Source: Stereum hirsutum FP-91666 SS1 (taxonomy: Eukaryota; Basidiomycota; Agaricomycetes; Russulales; Stereaceae). From it: 64,000 nucleotides of DNA. A model generated the notes under the pieces. That model did not search any database, was not told where the DNA came from, and saw nothing but the letters and a program-made list of their open reading frames with translations. Within the stretch, counting starts at the first letter, position 1, and each line of letters starts with the position of its first letter. A program made the translations under genes and the position numbers. Below, one piece after another: positions 9,743-20,819 of this stretch. The DNA is taken from the NCBI RefSeq assembly GCF_000264905.1, contig NW_006763137.1, positions 2,106,687 to 2,170,686 of the forward strand, read 5' to 3'.

Positions 9743-11690
9743 CTCCCTCCTGCAGAATGGAAGGAGATGCTCGCGATTGCTGACCCCAAATACCGTCCAG
9801 CGACGCGTAGCGAGCTTGAAGATTCTCAGATCCTGAACGTAGCCCAGTGGGTCCGGAATACACAGCTCAAGGACCTCAGGACCGAGTACAATATCACACA
9901 CTCTTTTGATGGGTCGACCTCTAACGCGCATGAAGCTCGGTGGACCATCCATGCTTCTACAGGGAACGGCAAGGTGGTACTGGTGAGAACGAAGGAGGCG
10001 ACCGCAGAGAAACATGATGCGAAATTCATGGTTGCCCTTATCTCGGAGGTGCGTTCTGATCCTTGACTACTCGCTTTGGATGATAATACTCACACCAATA
10101 CCACATCTACTAGGTTGCAGAGGATATTGGCACCACTAGGATAGGTTGTATCCTCTCCAATGGGGCTACCGCTTGTGTCCTTGCTCGTAAGATGTCTGTT
10201 GCGCAGTTTTTAAAGGTCGCTATCGCACTGCCCAATGTCTGCCACCTCCTCAATCTTCTGATCAAGGATATTGTACGGATTTCATGCTTCAAGCCGGTAT
10301 GTCCTTCTTCAACTTCCTCACATTCATTATACTGATTGTTGTGGCAAAGATCATGACAGTAATTTGTTCGACCATCACCGTCTTCCATTCCTCACACGGT
10401 TGCTTCGCCGACCTGAAGATTTCTCGTGAACATCATCGGATTGGGCGAGGTCTTGAAGTGATAGGAAAGACTAGGTTTGCCACCTCGGTTCGCTCTGCGA
10501 GATCTGTCCAGAACAATACACCTGCCATCAAGGATGTTGTTCAGACACGCAAAAAGTACACGCTCAAGGTATGCTTCTGTGCTACCACAAACACTGTGTC
10601 CCTCCACATATTTACTCACACCTCTGTGTGCATTACCCAAGGACATCACACAGTAGTATCAATCATCAATGGCACGTCCCTCGCAGGTAACATTCATGTA
10701 TGAGTGCAGTTTAGACCAGCTCATCAAGGCCGGGCTTCCGACTACGAAGGTGTTGGCATGGTTAGAGGCTGTTGATTCGACAGCCGTGGACATTTACGTC
10801 CTGTGACACGTAATGGTTCGAGCTGTGGCAAATGTACTGGAGGATGTGGAGAACAGGTTCACCGATGAGTCCAAAGAGGCAGTGATTGCCATACTAAACT
10901 CTCGTTCGGATCAGTTATTTGGAGATGGTCGGGTTTCCAGCAAGGTCTATCGTGCAGCGGCTTACCTCAACCCCAGTGCGTACCACTATCATCTATCTAG
11001 ACTTGCAACCACACAGAATCTCATCCACCCGAGCAGACTACCTTCGTTCGGACCTCTCCCTTGCGGAGGAGCCCATAGACACGCTCCCAGGACTTCGCTA
11101 TCCCCTCCTTCTCCACTCCGTTGGTGAGTATCTCAACGAGCTTGCGACAAGGAGGCTTTCACATACTGGTGAGGGCATGGTATGGTATTTGGGCACCAGT
11201 ACAAGGCAGGGATTATGGCATACACCTCTCACCAGCCACCGTTCCACCTTCCTCTTGACGAGACCAAGCTCTATGGTCTTCGGAAATGGTGGGAAGGTTT
11301 AATTGGACATGCAGATGGCCAAATACTCCCGGTGAGATGGCTGTTTACACAACACTTGTTCTTTCTCACTCCCAAATGACTTCAAACTGACAATTCACTC
11401 CAATACATGTAGCATCTAGCCATCAAGATCCTGTCAATCCACATCAATTCTATGCCGGAGGAGCACACTGTCTCCAACATGAACAATACCCAGCCGAAAA
11501 ACCGCAACCGAATGTTCACGGACATGAATGGTGATCGTGTTCAAATCCGTCAATACTATAAGGCTACTAGAAAGGTGCACTATCTTTTGTACTAGTACAA
11601 TATCCAAGTAGTATGCTAATGAGATTGTGATTGCAAACAGGCCCGTACCAAGCCAATCGTTCATCCAACAACCTTCCACTGTTATGGACT
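9743..11690 (+). pseudogene. decayed hAT-superfamily transposase
   Basis: Pieces in changing frames follow the usual order of a hAT (DUF659-type) transposase. SFDGSTSNAHEARWTIHAST corresponds to the DGWT region near the first catalytic Asp. AEDIGTTRIGCILSNGA and CHLLNLLIKDI match the region around the conserved CxxH/lid segment. A middle helical part follows (VLEDVENRFTDESKEAVIAI, then AAAYLNP), then a C-terminal dimerisation-like part with YGLRKWWEG and IKILSIHINSMPEEHTVS. Several joins look like retained introns (for example about 10048-10113), but stops such as the TGA near 10804 and frame changes around 10980-11200 show it is broken. No terminal repeats were found. hAT membership is well supported; boundaries are approximate. 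Confidence 0.8.
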
Positions 11691-12610
11691 ATCTTTTTGT
11701 CTTCTTTTCTTCTCGACATGTCTGATACCGCAGGAGACGCGGATGTGCAGTCTCGGTTTCCTTTTTATTTAATTACATACACATCATCCACTCATATGGC
11801 CGGTTGATGAACATTCCATGGACCTGTAGCCGTGTCTCGACTCCTCTCGTATTCTCGACTACGGACTACCTCGTTTCTCATAGCCTCGGACTGTGCTTCA
11901 TAGCCTTGCATAGGCTTTGTACTATATTTATTGGGTACAGGTTTCCGCATCGACTACGGACTGGGGCACAGTACTAGCACGACTCGGTCTGACTTACTTA
12001 TTAGCTTCATAGCCTCCTGCGGCTGCGTATGTATGTACTATATAAGGACGACCCTAGTAGAGGGGAGTTCTTTAACCTATTCATCTCTGATTTACCTCGT
12101 CTATCTACTCGTGCTTGAACTAGTCCTTTCAGCAGGACTAGCTTCCCTCATCGATACCTAGAACCTTTGACTGTGTAGAATCGCCACTACACCAGACCTT
12201 TGACCTAGAAGCAAGGCTTCTTAGAACACGGCCGATCGCACCTGTGATAGCTATCACACCTGCACCAGAACGCGCGTCCACTCTTGAATCTCTATTCAAG
12301 CCTGGACATTACATCCGCGATATCAAAAGCAAGGTTTTCCCTTCTTCCGACAACATCGAAGACCCCATCTCGGATGAAGAAGGAGACAACTGGCTCGATG
12401 ACCCATTGGCGATCCCCGGTGATGTCTCCAAGATCAGGCCTATAGCCGACACTTTCATCAATCTACGCTCTGAGATCCTCAAGGATCTACTGGCAGATTC
12501 AGAGACTGATTTGGAGAACACAGAGGCGCTGAACACTGAGGGGGTCAAAGAGCGCTCAGGGGGTTTGAAGGGAGATGGCAATGACGAGAACTACAGTGTT
12601 CTCTTTTGAT
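11691..12610 (+). mobile_element. possible LTR plus gag-like reading frame
   Basis: A TATA-like TATATAAGG lies near 12040, followed by a CT-rich transcribed-leader-like stretch. From about 12220 an open frame without a clear ATG runs to a stop at 12607, encoding an acidic ~120-residue segment (for example DISDEEGD-like residues around 12370 and LKDLLADSETDLENTEAL). The layout resembles an LTR, leader and gag start, but no second LTR, zinc knuckle or pol sequence is visible. It could equally be an unknown host exon. Confidence 0.27.
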
Positions 12611-12917
12611 CATGGACTGTATCTATGCGGTTATCTCTGTGTACTTACAGAATTTGAGACGAGTGGCTAAGTGCCACTGTGGCCCGTTAGTCCACTGGTG
12701 GGCTAACTTGGAAGTGGTATCAGTGTGTTCGTCGACACTCTTACAGCTTATCTGTACATGTGCACATTGATATGTATTTTAGAATGTTTATATATGTACT
12801 CCAAGTCCCCCACCAACTCCCTGCCGACCGCAATAGCAGCTTGGGTACCCAGAAATGCAAAAAAGAGAGCAAAAATACATAATATATTCAAGCACGTGCA
12901 ATTTTTTGCAGCTGTGA
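12611..12917. other. no gene; left flank of hAT-like element
   Basis: Nothing coding is supported. The last 8 bp (12910-12917, AGCTGTGA) are the left target duplication of the element that follows. Confidence 0.5.
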
Positions 12918-14334
12918 CAGGGCATGCCACGAGTACCAGGACCCGTGAGTACCTGCAATGGATACTCGTAAGGCACACCATCGGGTACCTGTATCCGTGG
13001 ATACAGATACTTGTTCCTATGGGTATGCGCACGGATACAGGTCTGATGCCGGGGCTCACAGGTACTCGTGGGAGAGTATCTGCCATATTCGTTATTTCCA
13101 GGCCGGAGCTGGCCAGAGGCCAGATGTTTGTCCAGCGACTCTGTCTCCTCGCTCTCCTCCTCACTCTCTCCCACTTCCCCGAGCGTACACCACTGTGTGA
13201 TGGAATTGATACATGGTGTCACCATCAATGGTGGTGGTGCCTCTCATCCTGTGTACTTGTTTCTATAAAGATCTCGTGGGTCTTTGAGTGAATGAGTTTG
13301 GAGTCCCATCCCTTGCCATCGTAAAATCACTCGTTCTCGCTCAATACCGCGTACATTTCTGATGTAGTACCATCAATCGACGCGTCTTGATCCCCTGCAT
13401 TGGGCCCTGCATTTAGTTTGACGAGAAACGACCTGCTCGTCGTTGAGAACGGCGGTGTTGACCCCGGTGAGTGCCCATTACCCCTCCAACCGTAAAAATG
13501 CTCGTTCTCGCTCAAATGGGCGCGTATTTTCGATGCAGTTGGATTGATCTACGTGTCCTGATCCCCTGCATCAGGCCCTGCATTTATTTTGACGAGAAAC
13601 GGCCCGCTTGTCGTTGAGAACGGCGGTGTTGACCCTGGTGAGTCCCCATTACCCCTCTAACCGTAGAATTGCTCGTTCTCACTCAGTTTGGCGCGCGATT
13701 CCAACGTTGCATGGTCAATCGACGCGTTTGGATGTTTCTCATCGCCTCCTGTCCTTGGTTTGATGTGATTCGGCCCTCCTGTCGTTGAGAATGACGGTAT
13801 TGACCTGGTGAGCATCCCCTGCTTCCCTCTACAGTAAATTTCCTCGTTCTCACTTAATTCCGCGTACATTTACAACATTGTGGGGTCAATTGACGTGTTT
13901 AAATCTCCCGCATCGCTTCCTGTCCTTGGTTCGATGGGATTCGGCCCACCCGTTGTCGAGAATGACAGTATTGACCTGGTCAGTACCCTCTACTTCCCTC
14001 TACCATCAATTTGTTCGTTCTCACTCAATTCCGCGTCAATTTCCAACTAATGTCCTTCATCACCTCCCATACTTCGTTTGACACGATTTGGCCCGTCCAT
14101 CGTCGAGAACGACGGTATTTACCTGGTGAGTACCCTTATACCCCCTTCCCCAGCTCATATTTACCACAGTACCCACGGGTACCCCTCAGGTACCTTCAAA
14201 ACACCCGTAGATTATCTATATCCATGAGTACCCGCCCATTGGCAAGTACCTGTATCCGTGGATATGAATACCCGTTCCCACGGATGCCACTCCGGATACA
14301 GGTACTCGCATGGATATAATCGTGGCATGCCCTG
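12918..14334. mobile_element. non-autonomous hAT-like element, copy 1
   Basis: The 1,417-bp element begins CAGGGCATGCCACGA and ends with the exact inverse. It is flanked by 8-bp near-identical direct repeats, AGCTGTGA (12910-12917) and AGCCGTGA (14335-14342). CAGGG-type termini with 8-bp duplications are typical of the hAT superfamily. Both subterminal regions are packed with GTATCCGTGGATAC palindromes and GGTACC/GTACC motifs in both orientations, as expected for transposase-binding subterminal repeats. No transposase is encoded. The centre is a 171-bp tandem array. Confidence 0.88.
13329..14130 (-). repeat. 171-bp tandem array in element copy 1 (about 5 units)
   Basis: The phrase CTCGTTCTCRCTCAA recurs at about 13329, 13500, 13671, 13842 and 14013, exactly 171 bp apart. 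Each unit also has GGTGAGT and an imperfect hairpin around GTCGTYGAGAAYGRCGG. Because 171 is a multiple of three, the minus strand reads as 57-residue repeats (LSENEQFYG, then SPGSTPPFS-like motifs, then ASID), broken by a few stops. Confidence 0.85.
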
Positions 14335-14445
14335 AGCCGTGACAAGTTGCGTACCGAGTGACTAACAAGTTCTGAACCTCCCTTACTTGGAACCCCTTGT
14401 AAGGTAGCTAGTACTTAACCAGTCACATTTTGTACCTTGAATTAA

Positions 14446-14467
14446 CCTTCCTTCCTTCCTTCCTTCC
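14446..14467. repeat. CCTT microsatellite
   Basis: Five consecutive CCTT/TTCC units lie immediately before the LINE remnant. Confidence 0.85.
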
Positions 14468-15210
14468 ATGCACTTTGAATGTTGGTGCAGCGACAAGGGG
14501 TTCACGGCGAGCATGCCAAAATGTGCTGTGATGTGCTTTGAGGCCACACCTAGGGGCAAGCAGCTCGCAGATCACCTGATTCTGCTGTATGGCGACCCGA
14601 TCCGGTGGGTTGAAGAATACAAGTACGTCAGGACTATCTTCTACAGTACCGATGCAGACATCTTCTCCCACCACTTTGACTATAAGGCCCGATGGGTCAT
14701 ATGGGTGGCAAATGTTACGCTTCCTTCGGAGTCGATGATGGGAACACTGCCACCTAGGGAGGGCAGGATTATTTATCTTACACGCATTGATACAGCGATG
14801 ATATTTGGTTATAAGGTTGCAAGCACCATAACCGAAGCCAATATCGCGAAGTTGGAGAAGATCCTGAAACGGTACATTCACTGTCTTCTGCGTATTCAGA
14901 AGAGATCCAAGCACCACATTCTATATTCCAAGACTAAAATCATGCCCATACGCTACTGCCTGCTCATCCTCGCCTGTGCTTCCTCTGTTATCTCGTTGTC
15001 ATTCCTCTGGAGTGTCTCGTCAAATATGCATATCACGACGCACTGGACCTTGTGTGCTCAGGGAAAAGCGATTGGATCGGAGACCTTGTGATCATCCTCC
15101 AGCATCTGCACATCCCAGTCATCTTCAATTGCCAGACGATATCACCTGACGAGTGGATCAGATTGTCTACCAATGCCTCTTCCAAGAGCTGCTGCACAAC
15201 TGAATAAAGA
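14468..15210 (+). pseudogene. non-LTR retrotransposon (LINE) reverse-transcriptase C-terminal remnant
   Basis: The reading frame matches the part of LINE polymerases after the catalytic YADD box: WCSDKGFTASMPKCAVMCF (thumb/linker start), YKYVRTIFYS (the usual YKYLGV-like motif) and KILKRYIHCLLRIQKRS near the end. Such enzymes copy element RNA at a nicked target. The catalytic palm, endonuclease domain and 5' part are absent. The frame stops at 15091 but related sequence continues to about 15210. Family assignment rests on motif order and is moderately secure; the clade is not resolved. Confidence 0.65.
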
Positions 15211-15247
15211 TCAAGTGAAACAATCAGCAGGACCCGCACCTATGATC

Positions 15248-15383
15248 TGCCCAATTATGCTAACATGAAGTAGACTGATTTTGAAGGTTCTGACTATCTG
15301 ATAAACATTGAGAAATGTATAAGATGGTGCAAATCATTTTTGGAAGGAACCAGTTTATTTATTCCGAATTTATAGCTTCAAGC
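15248..15383 (+). repeat. LINE 3'-tail-like segment, copy 1
   Basis: About 130 bp that aligns with 62606-62740 (shared CCCAATT, ACATGAAGTAG, GATTTT-AAGG, AAATGTATAA-ATGGT and AATTTATAGC-like blocks). Its place just downstream of the LINE remnant suggests the shared 3' region of one LINE family. Confidence 0.6.
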
Positions 15384-15477
15384 TTGATCCAGTCGTAGTT
15401 TTGGACAGATCTCCGCCGGTCTAATCAAAAAAAGCAGGCCAGGTTTCATTTCTCAGTTAATGTAAACAAAATGAATA

Positions 15478-16300
15478 CTAAGATAGACATTGTACCTTGG
15501 CCTTTTTTGTTTTCGGCAGAAATACCTGGCCAAATACGTTGTTGAATGCACCATCAAGCGCTGTACCTGCAACCTTCCCGCCAATCTTCCCAACACCCAT
15601 CCCACCACTCGAACTAGTCCCCCTTCGAAACAGTCCACCTTTCCCTTTCTCATTCAAAGCCGAACCTACATCGAGGGTCAGCTGGGACGCGCTTGGAGCA
15701 TCGGACGGCTTTGGGCACTTGGCTTCGTTCAGAGTTTCCGACATCGAAAGCTTTCGTTTGGTGACCACCGGAGGTATCGGGGCGGATGGAAATGTGGTTG
15801 ATTTTGGAAGTGTCGGGGTGAAAACAGTGGATCCTGGGCACGTCAACGACTTTGGAATATCAGGTGCGTTAGCAATAAATTTAGTGTCATGAAATATCAG
15901 AGTATGTCAATAAGAATCCTTGTTGATCGGTAGAACGGCAGACATACCCTCTCCTGAATGAGCCTCACGACACTAATAAAGGCATCAACACGAGCTTTGT
16001 TAGGTTTCTTCAGATCCATGAGCTGCGTGTCTGGGTAGCAGAAGTGGCGAAGTGTATTTGCGCTAAGGAGACCGCACGAATCGCCGTCACCTGGTGCTTG
16101 AGAGGAACATGGCAGTGAGTGCACGGTGAAGGTGCCACTGTGATAGTGGCCCAGCCACCAGATAAAAACATCAATGAGTTCTTGAGGTGCTGCATGGCCC
16201 ATAGGATCGGCGAAGTAGAGTGACAGTGGTTCTGTCTGGATGACCAGGAAGACCCAGTTGGCCTGGCAATCGGCGCTCGGGAGCGTGAGCTGTCCACCTA
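15478..16300 (-). pseudogene. Ulp1-type cysteine protease fragment with low-complexity tail
   Basis: Read from about 16300 leftward, the frame has NWVFLVIQTEPLSLYFADPM and then GDGDSCGLLSANTL, matching the Trp/His-strand, Asp and Cys boxes of C48 (Ulp1/SENP-fold) peptidases, which cleave SUMO-like tags. The usual catalytic His appears to be Asn (QANW), so activity is doubtful. A GTATGT donor near 15942 and a second coding stretch at 15890-15478 (Ser/Thr/Pro/Lys/Gly-rich) suggest a spliced gene. The 5' part is missing. Ulp1-like genes are often carried by large fungal DNA transposons, so a transposon origin is possible but not shown. Confidence 0.6.
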
Positions 16301-16348
16301 GACAGACGGCAACACTGATGCAAAGTGCCCACCAGAACGTGCAGGGGC

Positions 16349-16392
16349 ATTACAATGTGAAGCCAGAAGTCCCGTCCATCACATTGTAATTC
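16349..16392. repeat. 11-bp inverted repeat ATTACAATGTG / CACATTGTAAT
   Basis: Perfect 11-bp arms are separated by about 20 nt, at the upstream edge of the broken protease gene. It may mark an insertion boundary. Confidence 0.6.
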
Positions 16393-17389
16393 CAGCGGAG
16401 TCCCTCCGTTGTTACCTGGCAGTACTTCCTTGCTTCTTCTGCTTACTCAGCCAGGGAAGCTGTCGGACCTGTCTAATGATCTCGGCTTCTCCTAATCTGG
16501 ATGCTTGCCCATCATTTATTATTAATGGGCTTGCCTTTTCGGCTTTTCTTGCCCTAGACTTGGGTTTCCTGTTCGGCCTTGGCCTATGGCACTAGCCCTT
16601 GTAGCTCAGCCCTACCCTCCCTCCTTCCTCAGCATATTATCAGTTCTGACCTGACTATGTATATAAGTAGTAGATGTACCTACAGTATAAATCTACTAAA
16701 TAGAATTTTATTAGACCCTAATCTATAGCCTGTACTAATTTATCTCGATTTTCTCGTATTTTGTAGCCCTGGTGTGGCCCTACTTTCCCCCAGGTCCTGC
16801 ACTTGTTTTTGCAGCTGGACCATCTCAAATATGAGCTGTTGAGCTTCATATACATATACCTTACTCATACAACCTCTGACCACACCAGGAAAACTACAGG
16901 AAAGGGTAGAACTCGAATATATTTCGCATTTTTACTCTAATTATAAAATACAGGCTCTATAAAACTCTACAGTACAGGAATAGGGACAGGGAGGGATATT
17001 TCATGTAGATAGATAGGCTAGGGAAGTATACAGATAGAAAAGAGAGCAGGATCAAAGGTTCCTGCTACTTTAGAGGGGCAGGAGGAGGTGGAAAGGGATA
17101 GGAGGAGAAGGTGGCCATAGGAAAGGAATGAATGGATAAATAAGCGAAATCTCACCATGGCCAAACTCATATAGGTCCATAGATACTTTCCAAACACAAA
17201 AAACCCGAGCCAGAGGGCTAGGAAGAGCTGGGCTGAGTGTTGGGCTTGGGAGGCTGGCAGGGCAGTAGGCTATTGTGAGTGAACCAGTGGAGGGAGAGGG
17301 ATGGGGACAGCTGGATAGTATAGAGGGAGTCCGGGAATGATGGCACAAAAGTTGGTTGGGTTAGTGGAAGGGCTGGATGGATGGGGAGG
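16393..17389. other. no gene; LTR-like promoter segment
   Basis: A TATA box (TATATAAGTAG, about 16659) and a T-rich downstream stretch ending near TTTTGTAGCCC resemble an LTR with R/U5. A partner LTR is not present. From 16850 to 17389 nothing coding is supported. The final 8 bp (17390-17397, AGGTGATG) are the left target duplication of the next element. Confidence 0.35.
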
Positions 17390-17397
17390 AGGTGATG

Positions 17398-19057
17398 CAG
17401 GGCATGCCACGAGTACCAGGACCCGTGAGTACCTGCAATGGATACTCGTAAGGCACACCATCGGGTACCTGTATCCGTGGATACAGATACTCGTTCCCAC
17501 GGGTGTGCGCACGGATACAGGTCTGATGCCGGGGCTCACAGGTACTCATGGGAGAGTACCTGCCATATTCATCATTTCCAGGCCGGAGCTTGCCAGAGGC
17601 CAGATGTTTGTTCAGCGACTCTGATCTCTCCTCGCTCTCCTCCTCACTCTCTCCCACTTCCCCGAGCGTACACCACTGTGTGATGGAATTGACACGTCAT
17701 GTCGCCATCAATGGTGGTGCCGCTCATCCTGTGTACTTGTTTCTATAAAGATCTCGTGGGTCTTTGAGTGAATGAGTTTGGAGTCCCACCCCCTTGCCAT
17801 CGTAAAATCGCTCGTTCTCGCTCAATAACGCGTACGTTTCTGATGTAGTACCATCAATCGAAGCGTCTTGATCCCCTGTATTGGGCCCTGTATTTTTTTT
17901 CATGAGAAACGGCCCACTTGTCGTTGAGAATGGCGGTGTTGACCCCGGTGAGTGCCCACTACCCCCTCAAACCGTAAATTTGTCCGTTCTCGCTCAAATC
18001 ACGCGTTGTTCTGGAAGTAATGACACCAATCGACGCGTCGTGAGCTCCCCCATCGGGCCCTGCACTTACTTTTAGGAGAAACGGCCCGCTCATCATTGAG
18101 AACGGTGGTGTTGACCCCGGTGAGTGCCCACTACCCCTCCAACTGTAAGAATGCTCGTTCTCACTCAAATGGGCGTGCGTTTTCGATGTAGCTAGATCGA
18201 TCGACGCGTATGGATGTCTTGCATCGCCCCTGGTACTTTGTTTGACGAGAAGCGATCCGCCTGTCATCAAGAACGGCGGTGTTGACCCTGGTGAGTCCCC
18301 ATTACCACTCCAACCGTAAAATTGCTCGTTCTCACTCAGTTTGGCGCGCATTTCCGATGTTGTGGGGTCAATCGACGTGGTTGGATGTCTCTCATCACCC
18401 CCTGTCCTTGGTTTGATGCGATTCGGCCCGCCCGTCGTCGAGAACGACGGTATTGACCTGGTGAGTACCCCCTGCTTCCCTCTACAGTAATTTTGTTCGT
18501 TCTCACTCAATTCCGCGTACGTCTATGTTGTTGCACGGTCAATCGACGCGGATTATCGTCCCGCATTGTCCCCTGCCCTTGGTTTGATGCGATTCGGCCC
18601 ACCCGTTGTCGAGAACAACGGTATTGACCTTGTGAGTAGGGCCCCTTCCTACCTCCTATCGTAAATTTCTTCGTTCTCACTCAATTCCGCGTACATTTCC
18701 GACATTGCAGGCTCAATTGGTGCGGACTAATGTCCTTCATCACCTCCCGTACTTCGTCTGACGCGATTTAGCCCGCCCGTCGTCGAGAACAACGGTATTG
18801 ATGTGCTGAGTACCCCTATACCCCTTTCTCCAGCTCATATTTACCACAGTACCCACGGGTACCCCTCAGGTACCTTCAAAATACCCGTAGATTATCTCTA
18901 TCCATGAGTACCCACCCATTGGCAAGTACCTGTATCCGTGGATATGGATACCCGTTCCCGCGGATGCCACCCCGGATACAGGTGTGGCCTCTGACGGCAC
19001 AGGTACTTGTTCCCATGGATACAGGTACTCGCACGGATATAATCGTAGCATGCCCTG
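17398..19057. mobile_element. non-autonomous hAT-like element, copy 2
   Basis: The 1,660-bp relative of 12918-14334 begins CAGGGCATGCCACGA and ends with the inverse carrying one mismatch (TCGTAGCATGCCCTG). Flanking 8-mers are AGGTGATG (17390-17397) and GGGTGATG (19058-19065), again 7 of 8 identical. The first ~95 bp are the same as copy 1. It differs by one extra 171-bp unit and an additional subterminal repeat near 18980-19020. A TATA-like CTATAAAGATC (about 17742) precedes the array in both copies. Confidence 0.88.
17811..18810 (-). repeat. 171-bp tandem array in element copy 2 (about 6 units)
   Basis: Units start near 17811, 17981, 18151, 18325, 18497 and 18669. On the minus strand a 183-codon frame (18510-17959) spans three units without a stop, giving the 57-residue repeat with LSENE, FYGW, SPGSTPPF and ASID landmarks. 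Each unit also holds GGTGAGT on the plus strand and a small hairpin (for example CCGTCGT-CGAGA-ACGACGG at 18432-18450). Confidence 0.85.
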
Positions 19058-19196
19058 GGGTGATGTGGCACCAACATGGACCTGTAACACAATTTCTGGG
19101 GCTCTCAGAAGCGAAATTAAAGCTAGAAACATTAGTACTCACCTATCAGGTCCTTTCCAATCCATCAGAGAACTCTGCATCATCTCCAGAAAAGAG

Positions 19197-19326
19197 AAAA
19201 AGGCGAAATTACGATGCCTGAGGAACGAAGGTACATCGTTTATACTACTCCTTTCTTTTGCTTCTTTTCTTTGTTAGGTTTGGCGGTGACCCGCGCAACG
19301 CAAGGTTCATGCAGACCCCTAACCCT
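19197..19326 (+). pseudogene. gene fragment with intact intron (copy 1 of 2)
   Basis: Two short exons flank a 49-60 nt GT-AG intron (GTACATCG ... TTGTTAG). Spliced, they read PEERRFGGDPRNARFMQTPN before a stop. The same exon-intron-exon block, inverted, lies at 60527-60660. I do not recognise the protein family. Conservation of both exon edges suggests a real gene or transposon ORF from which fragments were scattered. Confidence 0.55.
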
Positions 19327-19968
19327 GTATTTTGGTCCACCGGACTGGTCCACAGACCTTCCACGTGACGTCTATCCTCGCTGAACTGTTATCTGCCTTG
19401 CCTTTGTTACCTAGCCCATCTGCACTGATAGGATGCCATCGGAGGTACGTTGACCTTTTGCTAGTCCTGTAGTGGTCCTTTTTGATCTTGTAATATCCAT
19501 AGGAATTGGTCTTTCATCAAGACTTTGCGCTTGCACTGCATATTTCCATTTTGCACCCAACATGGAGTATCTTTATCATCATTACCAGACTGTCCTATTT
19601 TTCAGGAGTAGGTCCCTATATATCTACATCTACTAAATGCTACATCTACTAAATGTATCTACATCTACTAAAATACAGACAGGAAGTATAACCAGGCGTG
19701 GAACATCACATGGTCATACATCTATTTGGCTCCATACACAAGGTCAGTGTGGCACTCCATTCTCACTGTTCTTTTTGATGTTTGACTCATAAAACACGTA
19801 AACCTGACTGTGTATAGGGTAGCAGACACCGTAGGCCACACATCATGTATCTATCTTTGGTAGGTATAGACATATCTCTAAACCTAATGCCAGCATGAGT
19901 GATCTTCGGGGAGTAATGTGCGGTGCGTGGATAAATGATCTTGGAGGTCGCTCAAACCGAACACTATC
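19327..19968. other. no supported gene
   Basis: Contains a short threefold ACATCTACTAAAT-type repeat at about 19625-19672. No coding frame or repeat end was recognised. It may include the 3' UTR of the minus-strand gene that follows. Confidence 0.45.
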
Positions 19969-20483
19969 TCATCCATATCGTTCATTATTGCCCAATGTTA
20001 CAGTAACGGGATAAGACATACCTGCTGCAGCCATCGTATTTTCTTCTCCGTCATCGATATCCGCCTCATAATCTGTATACGCCTGAGCATCATTATATTC
20101 TCCTGTACAGTAGTCGTAGTCTCCATATTCATCTTCATTGGCGTACGGATCCGCTAGGCCTGGCCACCTTATCATCATCAATACTTCGCCATGCCATTCC
20201 AGCCCAAGATGCTCTCTGATAGACTTATTCTCCGGGGCGGTCGGATCGTAGGTGTAATACATGTCGAAGCTTTGCATGCAGACTTGTAGATATTCGTCGA
20301 TACAAATGGTGATCTTGTGGACTTGGCCATTCATGATGTCGCTGGTCGTAACTGTGCCGTTGTCATCTACAGCAGCATCATACTCTTGAATTGACCCCTC
20401 GGAAGGGAAGCGAAGGCCCAGTATACCTGTTTATCTCAGTATATAAGCCTTTCAAGCTCAACCCGAGGCTACTCACGCATCAT
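19969..20483 (-). CDS. hypothetical acidic protein, two exons
   Basis: A tiny first exon ATGATGC (20483-20477), a GTGAGT donor and an AACAG acceptor (20428-20427) join exon 2 in frame, giving MMRILGLRFPSEGSIQEYD at the N-terminus. The remainder is a compact domain (NGQVHKITICIDEYLQVCMQ, then GLEWHGEVLMMIRWPG) followed by an acidic, Tyr-rich tail. The predicted length is about 153 residues if the frame runs to the TGA at 19971-19969. A GTATGT just after the AAA stretch (about 20020) could instead be a donor to a further exon. I do not recognise the family. The first-exon choice rests on splice signals and frame only. Confidence 0.6.
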
Positions 20484-20819
20484 TGGGATCTATACTCAAT
20501 ATTAGTCTGTGCTACCGGTGTAGGTATTACATCAGAATACAGGACCTTCTATTATATGACGAATATATGATACTCACCGAAGAAAGTGTAGAGCGTCAGA
20601 GTGCAGTATGAGGTTGGGGATTCAGAGACGTCGCTGCGCTCTAAAGAGCTATCTATTTATCGCTGCTCGCTCGGATGGTCCGGGTTCTAGTGTGTTCTTA
20701 TTTGCCTCGTGAATTGCCTCATGCATCTGGCTTTTTGTCAAAGTACATAACAATTACATACATACTCCACAAACAAATCAATAGGTACCAAAACATGAGC
20801 AGTAGGTAGTAGCATCTAG

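Noticed and set aside
12725..13291. 188-codon plus-strand frame
   Set aside because: It crosses the left border of the hAT-like element and its subterminal palindromes, so it cannot be a conserved gene. Frames in all phases are open there because of repeat composition.
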